This document shows positions 35,990 to 45,339 of a stretch of 64,000 bases of DNA, one piece after another. The stretch covers positions 658,501-722,500 of the forward strand of contig CALSFV010000013.1 of the NCBI GenBank assembly GCA_943737045.1, in the 5' to 3' direction. The notes beneath the pieces were generated by a model. That model saw only the letters and a list, made by a program, of their open reading frames with translations, was not told the DNA's origin and made no database searches. Source of the stretch: Parapristionchus giblindavisi (lineage: Eukaryota > Nematoda > Chromadorea > Rhabditida > Diplogasteridae). Position 1 is the stretch's first letter; the number at the start of each line of letters is the position of its first letter. The translations under genes and the position numbers were made by a program.

Positions 35990-36397
35990 ACACACGGAGT
36001 TTCATAAAATGTTCTTCACCCTTGCTTAAGTTACACATTGCGTGGAATCTCAGACCACTATCATCTACGCCGTCCGTTACTCGCTACTTTAACAGTGAAG
36101 AAACGATCAACGATGGATCAACAATATTCATTCAAAAACTTTAGTGGAACATCTCTATCAAATCACAATTCACAATCAATGGTTCACAATTAGTAATTGA
36201 TTTGGGCTATATGAAGCTTCTCAAATCGAAAGTTTTCTGAATTTCAAGTGAGTAAAATGAGCATATTCTCTTTGGCTGGATATTCTCCGTGTTCATTTGT
36301 ATGCTTGTTTATTGATGTTTGTTAATATAGGTACAAATAAATGATTCAGTGCTAATTATTTTATATATAATATAACGGACAACAAAAAGCGGTCATA
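35990..36397 (-). other. Conserved 3' flank of the intact S gene
   Basis: Homologous to 22590-22985. An AATAAA (ACAAATAAATGATT) at about 36336-36345 lies some 55 bases beyond the stop codon and is a likely polyadenylation signal; the same word occurs near 42688 and 55445. Confidence 0.55.
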
Positions 36398-39300
36398 TCA
36401 ATATTCATCCTTCGAAATACAAGAAATTTCCGTTGCATAGCCTTTTCTAACATTCCGACCACCAATAATAAAGTAGTCATGATTCAGATCACATGTGACT
36501 ATATCAGATGTATAACTCTTCCCGTCTTCATCAATAGATTGAACTCGTTTCCCATTATAACAAGAGTGATTGCCAGGAGTAATCATCGACGTGAATGAAA
36601 CTCGTGAATGAACATCTCCGCCAAAAACACAAACTAAACGCAGAATGGATTAATTAATTATAATCTTAAACTCACTAGCTGGAGGCTTTTCCACGCATGC
36701 CGCCTGAAAAGCCATATTGCAGCCAAATTAGTTTACGCGTTTAGTTATTAAGACGGACTCTCTGGCTCAAGTGACATTCTCTTGGCCCTTGGCCAAAGGT
36801 GATATTTTTTTGAAAAAAAAAGTGAGTCATTTTGCACCCTAGATATTCAGACAACAAAAAATGATAAAAGTGATTGCCGAATTTTGAATTTTTTGAACGT
36901 AGGCATTACGGTAGGCGCACGCTGTTACGAGTCAATTCGCGATAAAATGGCTAATTAGTCGTGTTTTTTCGGGAACCACCCCATACTACAGCTGTGCACG
37001 ATTTTGGCCCGATTGGTTCATATCACTTTTTGGTCAAGTGCCAAGCCATAAGCCAACATATTTTCACTGATTCACCGTCTCTCTTAAAAGAGAAAAAAAC
37101 ATGAAAGAAGTGAAAAAAAGACCTTGAAGTCGGATAGCACTGCTTTGCTAAAAAGCTCAATCCATCTGAAATTATGAAGAGTTAGTTCTTTAGATCTGTG
37201 ACCGTATGTAAGAACATCGGAAAACTTTTTTTGGGAACATTTGACGTCATTAGCGTAGGCGGACGATTTTTGGGAAACGCCTCCGACGCAAATGACGTTA
37301 TATTTTTCGGAAAACTGTTTTCCCGTTGTTCATGCATATGACCACTGTTGTATTTAGATTATTAAACCATTCAACTATTTTTTCATCTGAGAACAGAATC
37401 AAATCAAAACGATTTACGTGAAGAAGAGGCTTAGTAAAAGCTATGTCTTTTCATCATATCTTAAATTGAAAAAAAGAAAAAAAACACTCACTGGTTGTTC
37501 ACACAAATAATGTTAGCTATTGACAACATTTTATTGGGAGCTTTCTGGAAAATGATAACAGTTCTTTTTTTAAAATTCTTTCTTATTTATTTTTTTATGT
37601 TGAGGCCTTTCTTTGTATAAAACTAGAGGAGGAGGTCTCTTTGTAACTCGTGAGAATCGAGGAATTCGTCAGAGTTCACAAGAAAGTCGAAATTTTAAGT
37701 AAGCATTTCATTAAACCTCTTGAAATTCTTTCATCTCATTTCTGGCGATAATCGAACGTTAAGCAGAAAGCTTCAAAAAAAAAATTATCTAAATGTTCGC
37801 AAAATTAATGCGTGATTGATCAGAGAAAGCTAAAGACATCAAAACGTAAAAGCGAAAAAGATATTCCTTTAGATCACTCATAGTCAGCGTTAGTCTCAAC
37901 ATCTTTCATGATAGTGCGACTGCCAAATTACTCATTTACCTCGCATTGATTAGTGCAGCAATTTGCATTTAATTTAAAACTTATTTAGTGCATATTAGAA
38001 GAAGGGAAAGGGGCGCCAGGTTTGGAAGGACAAGTGTGATCGAGAGGCAGGCGTGACCGATCATCTCACTCGCACTCTCTAGTCTTGTGTTTGCCGTACA
38101 TATTTTAAATCTCTCAATGCTTGTGCAGTTTTTTTTTTAATTCGACAAAAGCTGTTATCGGGCACTGTGACTCTCATCTAAATGGGAGAACGCTAGACGG
38201 AGACAAAGAAGGAGGGACGACGACATTTTTTGAATTAAATTTGACCATGATTTGAACGATAGAGTACGAAAAAAAATATAGCAATTCTTCATTCTGGCTT
38301 CGCTTTCCGCAATTGCAAGAACGGAAACGCCATCTTCGCCTATATTTCCTTCTTTTTTTCATTTAGACCGCGCTGGTTGGATGAAAAAATAGAGAAGTGA
38401 AAGGGATGGACAATCTAATTAAAGGATGGAGATGGAGAATGGAACAGGAGCAATGCAAATTTTCCAAAAAAGAGAGAGGTACGAGATTTTGTAAGTAAAA
38501 TTTTATATTTTCCAAATTTCAATTGCTACATACTAGGGTTGCCGTTGCGTAAGCGTTATCGTATTTACCGGGCCCTCTTCTCATCTCTTGCCACTCTCTC
38601 GTCATTTCCCGCAATAGAGAAGAGAGACTGTCAAGATAGCGTAATTCCCGCTAAATTAGCGGGAATTACGCTATCTCTCGCCCCCCCCCCCCTTCCCCTC
38701 TCCTTACTCTCTGTTCATACCACCCGCCTCGCCCTATTTGAGGCACGTTTGAAGAGATATCTAAGTCCCCTCACATCTGAGAGCTTTGCAGTCAACAGCA
38801 AAGTTGTAGCTCACATCGATCCGGTTCTGATTATTTTTTGGCTGAGACGATACGATCAAAACAAACAAAATGACAATCGTTCTACCTTTTCAGAGGAAAA
38901 TCGAAACGATAAGCGTTCAAAATATATTTTGGTATGGACAGTTGAATTTCTCTCAATGATCAGAGGAATCAGATTAGCATTTGAATACTGATTATCCATG
39001 TTATTTCCTCTATTTTCCATTTCAATAATTCATTACCTCAAGAGGGACATTGTTCACCTCTCATTATCATGTCTTCCACTCTCTTCGCTAGTTTTGATAT
39101 TCTTTATATCAGATAAAGTACACTTCGCATACTGTAAGTAATCATTGGATACAATATCCGAGACTGTTCCTGTAGATGAATCAGCAGCAACCGAGTGTTC
39201 ATCACCTAAATCGAGATGACCAAGTTATATTTTCAATGGAAATTGATTTCTCACAATGAGGATTTTGTTTCGAATATTTTAAATTTTTAAACAAGAAAAA

Positions 39301-40396
39301 TCAAAAACTATTTTTATTGAATATAAACGAAAAAAATGAAACATTTGTGACAAATAGTGAAAACATTTGTCAAAACTTAACAGCATTTCCGTATTATCTG
39401 TGATTTTTATTGGGTATCTTTTTGCTTTGCCCTAATGCATAAGAAAAAACTGAAAAATGTAACAGCTGGCGCTGCAGAGAAAAATTGATATAATGTGGCA
39501 TACTGTTGCATCTTTCTGTAAATGTACTAGCATTTTTATTTCTTCACATTATTATTATTTCTTCACTATCATTACATGACTCCATACATTGAATTTACTC
39601 AGGTGGCATTAATCGAAAACTTCAAAACTGGTATACCGTAGGATTTTCTCCACAATACAGAATTTTTCTCCACAATGTTTTTATCATTGTTCGAATAAAA
39701 TTATAGTTATATTAATAATAGTTATAGTAATAAAATAATAGTTATGTTAATTATAGTTGTTAGATTTATTGTTAGTTGAAGTAGTATAGATAAACAACCC
39801 TCTTTTCGTGATCTGTTTTCTCTTTTTTATTTCGCTTTCGGTTGTTTGTTTTTGCTTTGTATATTTGTATTTGCTCTCAGCTCTCAGATGCTCTCAGATG
39901 TGGGGGGAATTAGATATCTCTTCAAACGTGCCTCAAATAGGGCGAGGCGGGTGGTATGAACAGAGAGTAAGGAGAGGGGAAGGGGGGGGGGGGGCGAGAG
40001 ATAGCGTAATTCCCGCTAGTTTGCGGCAATTACGCTATCTTTGGCAGTGGTGTGTCTAATCACGAAGTTAGGAAGGGAGAGAGTGCCTCTCACGGGCGAT
40101 TGATAGAGGGAAGGGAAGGGGCGGGAATAGATAGCGTAGTCTTCGCTACCGTTCCTGCAACCCTACTACATACCAATAATGGTATCTCATAAGAGTTAGG
40201 ACAAGGATACCGTCCTGTAACTACTCCAGCAGTGTAATTATATCCGTTGATAATTTCTTCGGGTGGTAATTGTTTAATTGGAGGGCACTGGCACATCACT
40301 GAAAGATTTTTTGAGCTCACATTACAATATTCAATATTAAGATCAACCTGTAGCAAAGAGCGCAGAAAGCCAGAATATATGTAAAAGAATACCCAT
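36398..40396 (-). CDS. Family S secreted Sushi/CCP-like protein, intact
   Basis: Six exons: 40348-40396, 40174-40298, 37492-37544, 37123-37165, 36676-36703, 36398-36633. Every junction is GT/AG and phases run 1, 0, 2, 0, 1; total 534 bases, 177 residues. Residues 1-17 are a signal peptide (MGILLHIFWLSALFAT). Module 1 has Cys21-49-72-93 with NGY after the first Cys and Trp77 after the third, the Sushi pattern split over four exons. Module 2 has Cys101-124-147-171 without the Trp. An N-linked site (NYT) lies in exon 2. Introns are 49, 2629, 326, 419 and 42 bases; the large one holds a foldback. A splice acceptor (TTTCAG) lies six bases before ATG, as expected for trans-splicing. Probably secreted; ligand unknown. 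Sushi assignment is by pattern only. Confidence 0.8.
36720..37120. other. Intron 4 of the intact S gene
   Basis: No further exon or repeat of a known family recognised. Contains a PyPu-rich TTTTTTTGAAAAAAAAAGTG tract. Confidence 0.4.
37545..38540. other. Intron 2 of the intact S gene, left part
   Basis: 38085-38165 resembles 45395-45470 at the 5' edge of the CR1-like LINE (TTTAAATCTCTCAA / TTATATCTCTCAA, then CGGGCA-TGTGA), so it may be a fragment of the same region. No exon. Confidence 0.4.
38540..40172. repeat. Foldback in intron 2 of the intact S gene
   Basis: GGGTTGCCGTT at 38535 and GAACGGTAGC-GGGTTGC at 40140-40165 mark the ends. Inner arms (CCGCCTCGCCCTATTTGAGG at 38723-38742 and CCTCAAATAGGGCGAGGCGG at 39932-39951) are exact inverted copies. 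Near 38635 there is a 43-base hairpin of GATAGCGTAATTCCCGC and its complement. The right end abuts the donor of exon 2 (40173) yet leaves GTATGT intact. Confidence 0.85.
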
Positions 40397-40720
40397 TTTC
40401 TTCTGAAATTCAATGCAAATGATGCTCCTTAAATATCCACTGTCGATTTCACTAAAATGTCAGAGATAAGGCGAAATTCGGAGAATGCAGATTGCAGAGA
40501 CAATATTTATGGATAAATTTGATATGGAGTGGGTGAAATGACACTTTTGAATTCACAGCGAAGATTTATCTTTTGACCAAAAATCAATTTCCACGCTTCT
40601 GTTATTGCAGAAGAAAACAATTGATAGATACAATATCTAGCGATCTACTGCATCTTCTAACTAATAAGAGATATCATAATTTTCATTCTATGTATCTTCG
40701 TTCAAGCAATTTTGCACAAA
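40397..40720 (-). promoter_or_regulatory. Promoter and conserved upstream region of the intact S gene
   Basis: TATTTAA at 40429-40435 and AGATAAG at 40464-40470. A further 250 bases match the upstream regions of the dead copies at 47850-48130 and 57548-57790 (GAATGCAGATTGCAGAGACA, TTCTGTTATTGCA). The GATA-type site suggests gut-type control if the animal is a nematode; this is inference. Confidence 0.6.
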
Positions 40721-40780
40721 ACAATTTGACACATGAGTTTGAAGCCTCAAGATGTTCTTTTTTGAATCCTATTGAATCAG

Positions 40781-40835
40781 CCGCCATAGCTCAGGCAGTT
40801 AGAGCGTGGGTCTAATAATCCCCAGGTCGCATGTA
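40781..40835 (+). other. tRNA-Ile-like 5' fragment
   Basis: ATAGCTCAGGCAGTTAGAGC, then an anticodon loop CTAATAA (AAT) and CCCAGGTCGCATG resemble eukaryotic tRNA-Ile. It breaks off before the T arm and the stem has a T-T mismatch, so it is a truncated relic. Confidence 0.5.
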
Positions 40836-40960
40836 ATTAACCTTAATGTAACCTGTAATTTGTCATGTGACTAACCAACTATAATCCACTTTGTTTGATT
40901 GACACACCTACACCGTATGTTTGCAGCTGCAAACAAACAAACAGGTGTTGACTCTTTACT
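40836..40960. repeat. Dispersed repeat (TTTGTNNTGTGACTAACC family)
   Basis: Shares TGTGACTAACC, TTTGATTGACACA, CTACACC and GCAGCTGCAAAC with 50570-50640, 54285-54400 and 62845-62945. No coding capacity. Confidence 0.6.
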
Positions 40961-40962
40961 CA

Positions 40963-41843
40963 CAAGGGAGCTCTGTGGTCTTGTCTTGGCCATATGAGAA
41001 GGTACTATCATGACTAGATTAAGTTCTCGATGGTGATTACGAATCTCTTTTTAGGGCTGCCTAGACGACCTGAGTTTCGAAAAAATCGATATTGAAATTC
41101 CGATGGTCATTTCGACAATTTTCGGGGGATAGTACCCAAACATTTCCTATGAGTTGGTGAACTCATCTATCAACCTTCGAAGCAACGACCTTTGTAGTGT
41201 AGTGGATAAGGTGTCCGCGTTAGATTTTGACTGTCACTGGTTCGATCTTTCTTGCAGAACTTTTCTTTTGCTGATTTTCTTTATGTCAAGATAAAACATC
41301 AAAAAACATTTTTTTTAAACATCAAGCAAAACAGAAAAAAAATGGAGATCAAAGATCATTCTTTGCGTGTCCAAGATGTAAGAATCGCTTTTCTTTTGAT
41401 CATTTTGTTGTTAAAGATCGCGCACGCACACACACACACAAAGAGTGATCTTTGATCTCGATGTTTTTTGATGTTTTACTTGATGTTTAAAAAAAATGTT
41501 TTTTTTATGTTTCATGTTGACATAAAGAAAATCAGCAAAAGAAAAGTTCTGCAAGAGGGATCGAACCAGTGACAGTCAAAATCTAACGCGGACAACTTAT
41601 CCACTACACTACACTGGTCGTTGTTTCGGAGGTTGATAGATGAGTTCACCAACTCATAGGAAATGTTTGTGTACTATCCCTCGAAAATTTTCGAATTGAC
41701 CATCGGAATTTCAATATCGATTTTCTCGAAACTCAGGTCGTCTAGGCAGCCCTAAAAAGAGATTCGTAATGACCATCGAGAACTTAATCTAGTCGTGATA
41801 GTGCCTTCTCATATGGCCAAGACAAGACCACATAGCTCCCTTG
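40963..41843. mobile_element. CAAGGG foldback with TCA duplication, carrying tRNA-like arms
   Basis: Ends CAAGGGAGCT and AGCTCCCTTG are flanked by TCA at 40960-40962 and 41844-41846. Arms of about 400 bases are nearly exact. Each arm holds a tRNA-like stretch (AGTGTAGTGGATAAGGTGTC and TGGTTCGATC) with box A and box B. The centre has a (CA)n run. Same family as 54765-55191 and 56401-57445. Confidence 0.85.
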
Positions 41844-41856
41844 TCAGCATATTCAT

Positions 41857-41938
41857 GGTGAGATGGCCGAGCGGTCTAAGGCGATGGTTTAAGGCACCAG
41901 TCTCTTCGGAGGCGTGTGTTCGAATCCCACTCTCATCA
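41857..41938 (+). tRNA. tRNA-Leu (AAG), possibly decayed
   Basis: 82 bases: acceptor GGTGAGA pairs with TCTCATC (one G-T), D arm GCC/GGC, anticodon loop TTAAGGC (AAG), long variable arm CTCTTCGGAG and T loop TTCGAAT, discriminator A. Two stem mismatches (A-G at the top of the anticodon stem, T-C in the T stem) and the loss of the usual C at the top of the anticodon stem suggest decay. A related, clearly broken copy lies at 62960-63046. Confidence 0.6.
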
Positions 41939-42204
41939 GAAACATTTTGCAGCATTTTCATTCCACTTTTTACTTCTGTAATGTATGTATGTGGACTAGA
42001 TTTTCAAACAATTTTTATCGAATTTTTTTCCAAGATATCAGTTCGCGAATCGGTACTGTGCTAGTTTATTGTAGAGGGATTTATCTCAATTACCTCTGAC
42101 TCAAACCCGTTTGGCATTCGCCTCGCTCCTTTTAAATGCAACGAAACGCTCTCCTTTCACACGAGCGCTGTTGAAAAGGAAAATGCTCGCATAGCCTAAT
42201 GGTA

Positions 42205-42300
42205 TCTCGTAGAGTTGGCTATTCGGGGGTTGTGGGCCCGCAATGGCCTTGCCTCTCCATTGCTAGTGATTGCGGGCCCGCAATGATTTTGCATTTTTTT
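42205..42300. repeat. GC palindrome cluster, copy 2
   Basis: TAGAGTTGGCTATTCGGGGG is followed by two copies of TTGCGGGCCCGCAA (the first with a T). Shorter relative of 27780-27955 and 63330-63680. Confidence 0.7.
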
Positions 42301-42826
42301 CACCGGCAAGAGCCTCTTATTGTTAGTTACTATCATTGAGCCGCCGTGCGCAGGTTCGAATCACCATGGGCGTAATCTCTCTGTCACCCTTATTGTACGC
42401 TCTAAACTCATATTACTTGTCAGAAATAAGACAGACAGAGGCATATAAAATGAGAAAAAGAACGAGCCAGAGAAAACGAGAAAGAACGGCAAGGGAGAAA
42501 ACATGACGGGGATGATCCAATAGAGATGAAACCAGAAGTTCTTCTAAAGTCGGACGTATTCTCAATTTCAACAATGAGTAAGTTCAGAATAGTCTCTTTG
42601 GTATGATAACATCCTTAATTTTTTTCTTAAAATATTATCCGTTTTCATTTGTTTGCAATTTATCTATGTTAAAATATAGGTGCAAATAAATAAATAAGCG
42701 AAAATTGTGCTATTGTCCCATTGTGAATATTTATTTTTGTACTTCAGATATTTATCTTCTGAAAAATACAACAACGGGTAGGATCGTCGAAAAAAAAGAG
42801 AAAGAAATTTACGGCTGAAGGTAATA
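42300..42826 (-). other. 3' flank of the dead S gene
   Basis: 42540-42720 matches the S-gene 3' flanks (CAGAAGTTCTTCTAAA, TGTTAAAATATAGGTGCAAA, AATAAATAA), also seen at 36290 and 54540-55450. No separate gene. Confidence 0.5.
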
Positions 42827-43454
42827 TTAACACTCATCCTTCGGAATGCAAGTAATTATCGCTGATTGGCCTTCTCCAACACCGTGACCGTTAATAGTTA
42901 ATGCTCCATCCTCATCACATGCGATAACATCGGAACTAAAATTTTTTCCGGTCGCATCAACAACATGAACTTGCTCTCCGGTGGGACAAGAGTTATTGCC
43001 GGGACGGAGGCTTGCAAGCCATAAGTCGTCGTCTTATCCGTTATAAACACAGACTTAACACATAATTAATTAAGTAATTGGATTCTTTAACTTACCTAAT
43101 GATACATATTCGACGCATGCCGCCTGAAAAGCAATATATAAGCTGAAATAAAGGCAAAAAATAAGGAAAGAAAAGAAATGACAAACACCTTGAAATCAGG
43201 TAGAACTTCTTTCGTATAATCATCAACCCATCTGAAGTAATGAAGCGTGAGTTGTTAGTTTTATTTGGATTTTAAAACTATTCAACTAATTTGAGTTTTT
43301 ACATTATCGAAGCAAAACGATTTACGTGAAGAAAGGGCTTATAAAAAGTTCTTTAAATCATATGTTAAATTAGACAAAGAACACTCACTAATTTTTCGCA
43401 CACTTAATAACATTATATGAGAATATTCCTTTGGAAGTTTTCTGCAAAATTTAT

Positions 43455-43700
43455 GTATTTAAGACACCGGTTCAGTAAGATTCGAGGGTTGCGAAACAGG
43501 TGCCGGACATCGACCTCATAGATTTGGTTCAATTTTTTGTGGAAACCCCTATATGCAACATCACAAAATGAGAATTCATTTGGGCTGGGTCCTTGAAACA
43601 TGGATGTGTCGGGTTCTCGAAATTTGAAAACTCGATTTTCGCAAGAAAAAAGTGGAACAACTTACAAGGGAACCTTTGGAACCTAAAGGGACAGTAACCC
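43455..43700. repeat. Single arm related to the 50840-52308 foldback
   Basis: ACACCGGTTCAGTAAGATTC, TGGGCTGGGTCCTTGAAACA and TCGAAATTTGAAAACTCGAT match the arms at 50845-51240 and 52090-52300. Confidence 0.7.
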
Positions 43701-43784
43701 TTCGAATTTTAATGTTTGAATTCCCGCCAGTGTTCCCCAACGCGATAACTCTACCACAGATATAAGAAATAATGCTAAAATTTA

Positions 43785-43985
43785 GCGGTTTGGAATTGAA
43801 CCTGCACGGAGGCGTCTAGGAAGTGAGCGCTTACCACTACGCTATGCATTGCACTGACCGAGCGGGTGAAGAGATAGAGATAGGAGATATACAACTTGAT
43901 TTGATCTGCCTGGAGCGCAATGATTGATCCAAATGAGGCATCGAGGAATCCCTTCCATAGCCAATCGATCTTGTTTTATTGATCG
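43785..43985 (-). mobile_element. tRNA-derived SINE-like element, second type
   Basis: The minus strand has TAGCGTAGTGGTAAGCGCTC (box A) and GGTTCAATTCC (box B) at tRNA spacing, followed by a non-tRNA tail running into the repeat at 43985-44135. Confidence 0.55.
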
Positions 43986-44135
43986 CTTTTCAGGCTATTA
44001 CCGTATAAGAAATTAGGCGCTCCGGACTGAATTGGCCTATCACTGGCCTACCAGTGATGATCACCCGCAGGACTTTGTGTGCCTTGAATGACGGGTTACG
44101 AATTACCTTTTTTTACCTATACATCTAGAAGCACA
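43985..44135. repeat. Dispersed palindromic repeat, second copy
   Basis: Inverted relative of 13025-13250 (GTGTGCCTTGAATGACGGGT, CACTGG/CCAGTG core). Confidence 0.55.
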
Positions 44136-44399
44136 TGTTGTATGGGTGGAAGAAACCTTATAAGGAAATCTAAGGAAGGTGAGCACGTTAGTTCAATCAT
44201 AAGAGAGTCTGTACAATAGCCGGGAAATAGGATTTATCTCAAAATGAATAATTGTGTACGAAATATATGGTATGGTCTACGCATACAGCGCCTATAAACA
44301 GTAGGTGTATTCAAATTGCGACAACCGGACTGGAAAAATGATCAGCGCGTAAGTTCGAAATAATGTGAGTAGAGAAGGGAGGGAAGGGTGATCGAAGCG

Positions 44400-44466
44400 T
44401 GGCGCATTGGTAAGATGGCCGCCTCTCCTCCCAAAGGGTACGGGTTCGAATCCCGACCGGAGATTT
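44400..44466 (+). other. tRNA-like sequence
   Basis: TGGCGCATTGGTAAGATGGC and GGGTTCGAATCCCGACC are good A and B boxes, but the acceptor stem does not pair. Relic or SINE head. Confidence 0.45.
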
Positions 44467-44569
44467 CACTTCAGCCCTTATTGTACACTCTGAACTAACG
44501 TGTGAGGAAATGCGTACTCAAAAATCTATCAAAACTTTCAAGAGAAAGTGATAGGACAAATTGGGTTAA

Positions 44570-44873
44570 CACGCATTAAAGATGGAGACCCACGAGTTTT
44601 TTCGTAATAAGACTGTTCGGATAGTATGATAGAGATTCATCAAACGAATCGAAAGACATATCTGATATTGGTTCCCGATATGTTTAAAGCTCACTATGGG
44701 CATTGAAAGTACAACTTTCAAGGCATGTAGAGAGTGCTCATCGAATTTGCATACTTTCTCTCTCATTTTCTCATTATCTCTTACGCCAATTACCATATAA
44801 TATAAACAATAGCCAGCATGCTTATCGTGGCGGGAGTCAGTCATGCCAACTCATGGGTCCCCTTCTTTAAGTA
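44570..44873. mobile_element. MITE of the TTAAAGAAGG family
   Basis: Right end (CGTGGCGGGAGTCAGTCATG then CCCCTTCTTTAA) matches the MITE at 23236-23406; left end (TTAAAGATGGAGACCCACGA) matches less well. An internal arm is unlike the other copies. Confidence 0.6.
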
Positions 44874-44879
44874 GTGATT

Positions 44880-45137
44880 TTTAAGACTATTCGAATACGT
44901 CATCTAAGGTTCAATAACCGCTTAAGATGCGTCAAAATCGGCCAAATTGGTGAAGAGACTAGTATCCGCAACAATTCTGATCCATAAATAATACGGGTCC
45001 AAAATCGCGACCTAACTAGGGTTAATGCCTAGACGGTAGAAGAAGGGGAAAACACAGGGCGAGACGAAGGCCCACGAGTGTGTGAGACGAAGGCCCACGA
45101 GTTTGGAAGAAGAAATTAACCGTCCAGAGGGAGGCAA
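44880..45137. other. No gene; short tandem repeat
   Basis: GAGACGAAGGCCCACGAGT occurs twice in a row at 45060-45101. Nothing else recognised. Confidence 0.45.
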
Positions 45138-45337
45138 TATTGTCCGTATAAAATGTACTAGTGTAATTGCCTTGCTAAAGGCTGGTAAAAGGGAAAAGTA
45201 TTCTATCGATCAACCCCCCTTCCGTCCCTTCCCTTCTCGCTCACTATCTAATCTACGTTCATATCTTTTTTTTTTCTTTTTGGCTGCCGCTGGCTACTCT
45301 CGTAGAAAATAAACAAGTGTATTTTATACGGTGAATA
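45138..45337. mobile_element. TA-flanked MITE, copy 3 of 3
   Basis: TATTGTCCGTATAAAATG and TTTTATACGGTGAATA ends, shorter and more diverged inside than 20960-21211 and 28001-28254. Confidence 0.65.
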
Positions 45338-45339
45338 TC

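Noticed and set aside
38539..38991. 150-codon plus-strand frame
   Set aside because: It lies in one arm of a foldback and reads through a perfect hairpin; the other arm does not keep the frame.
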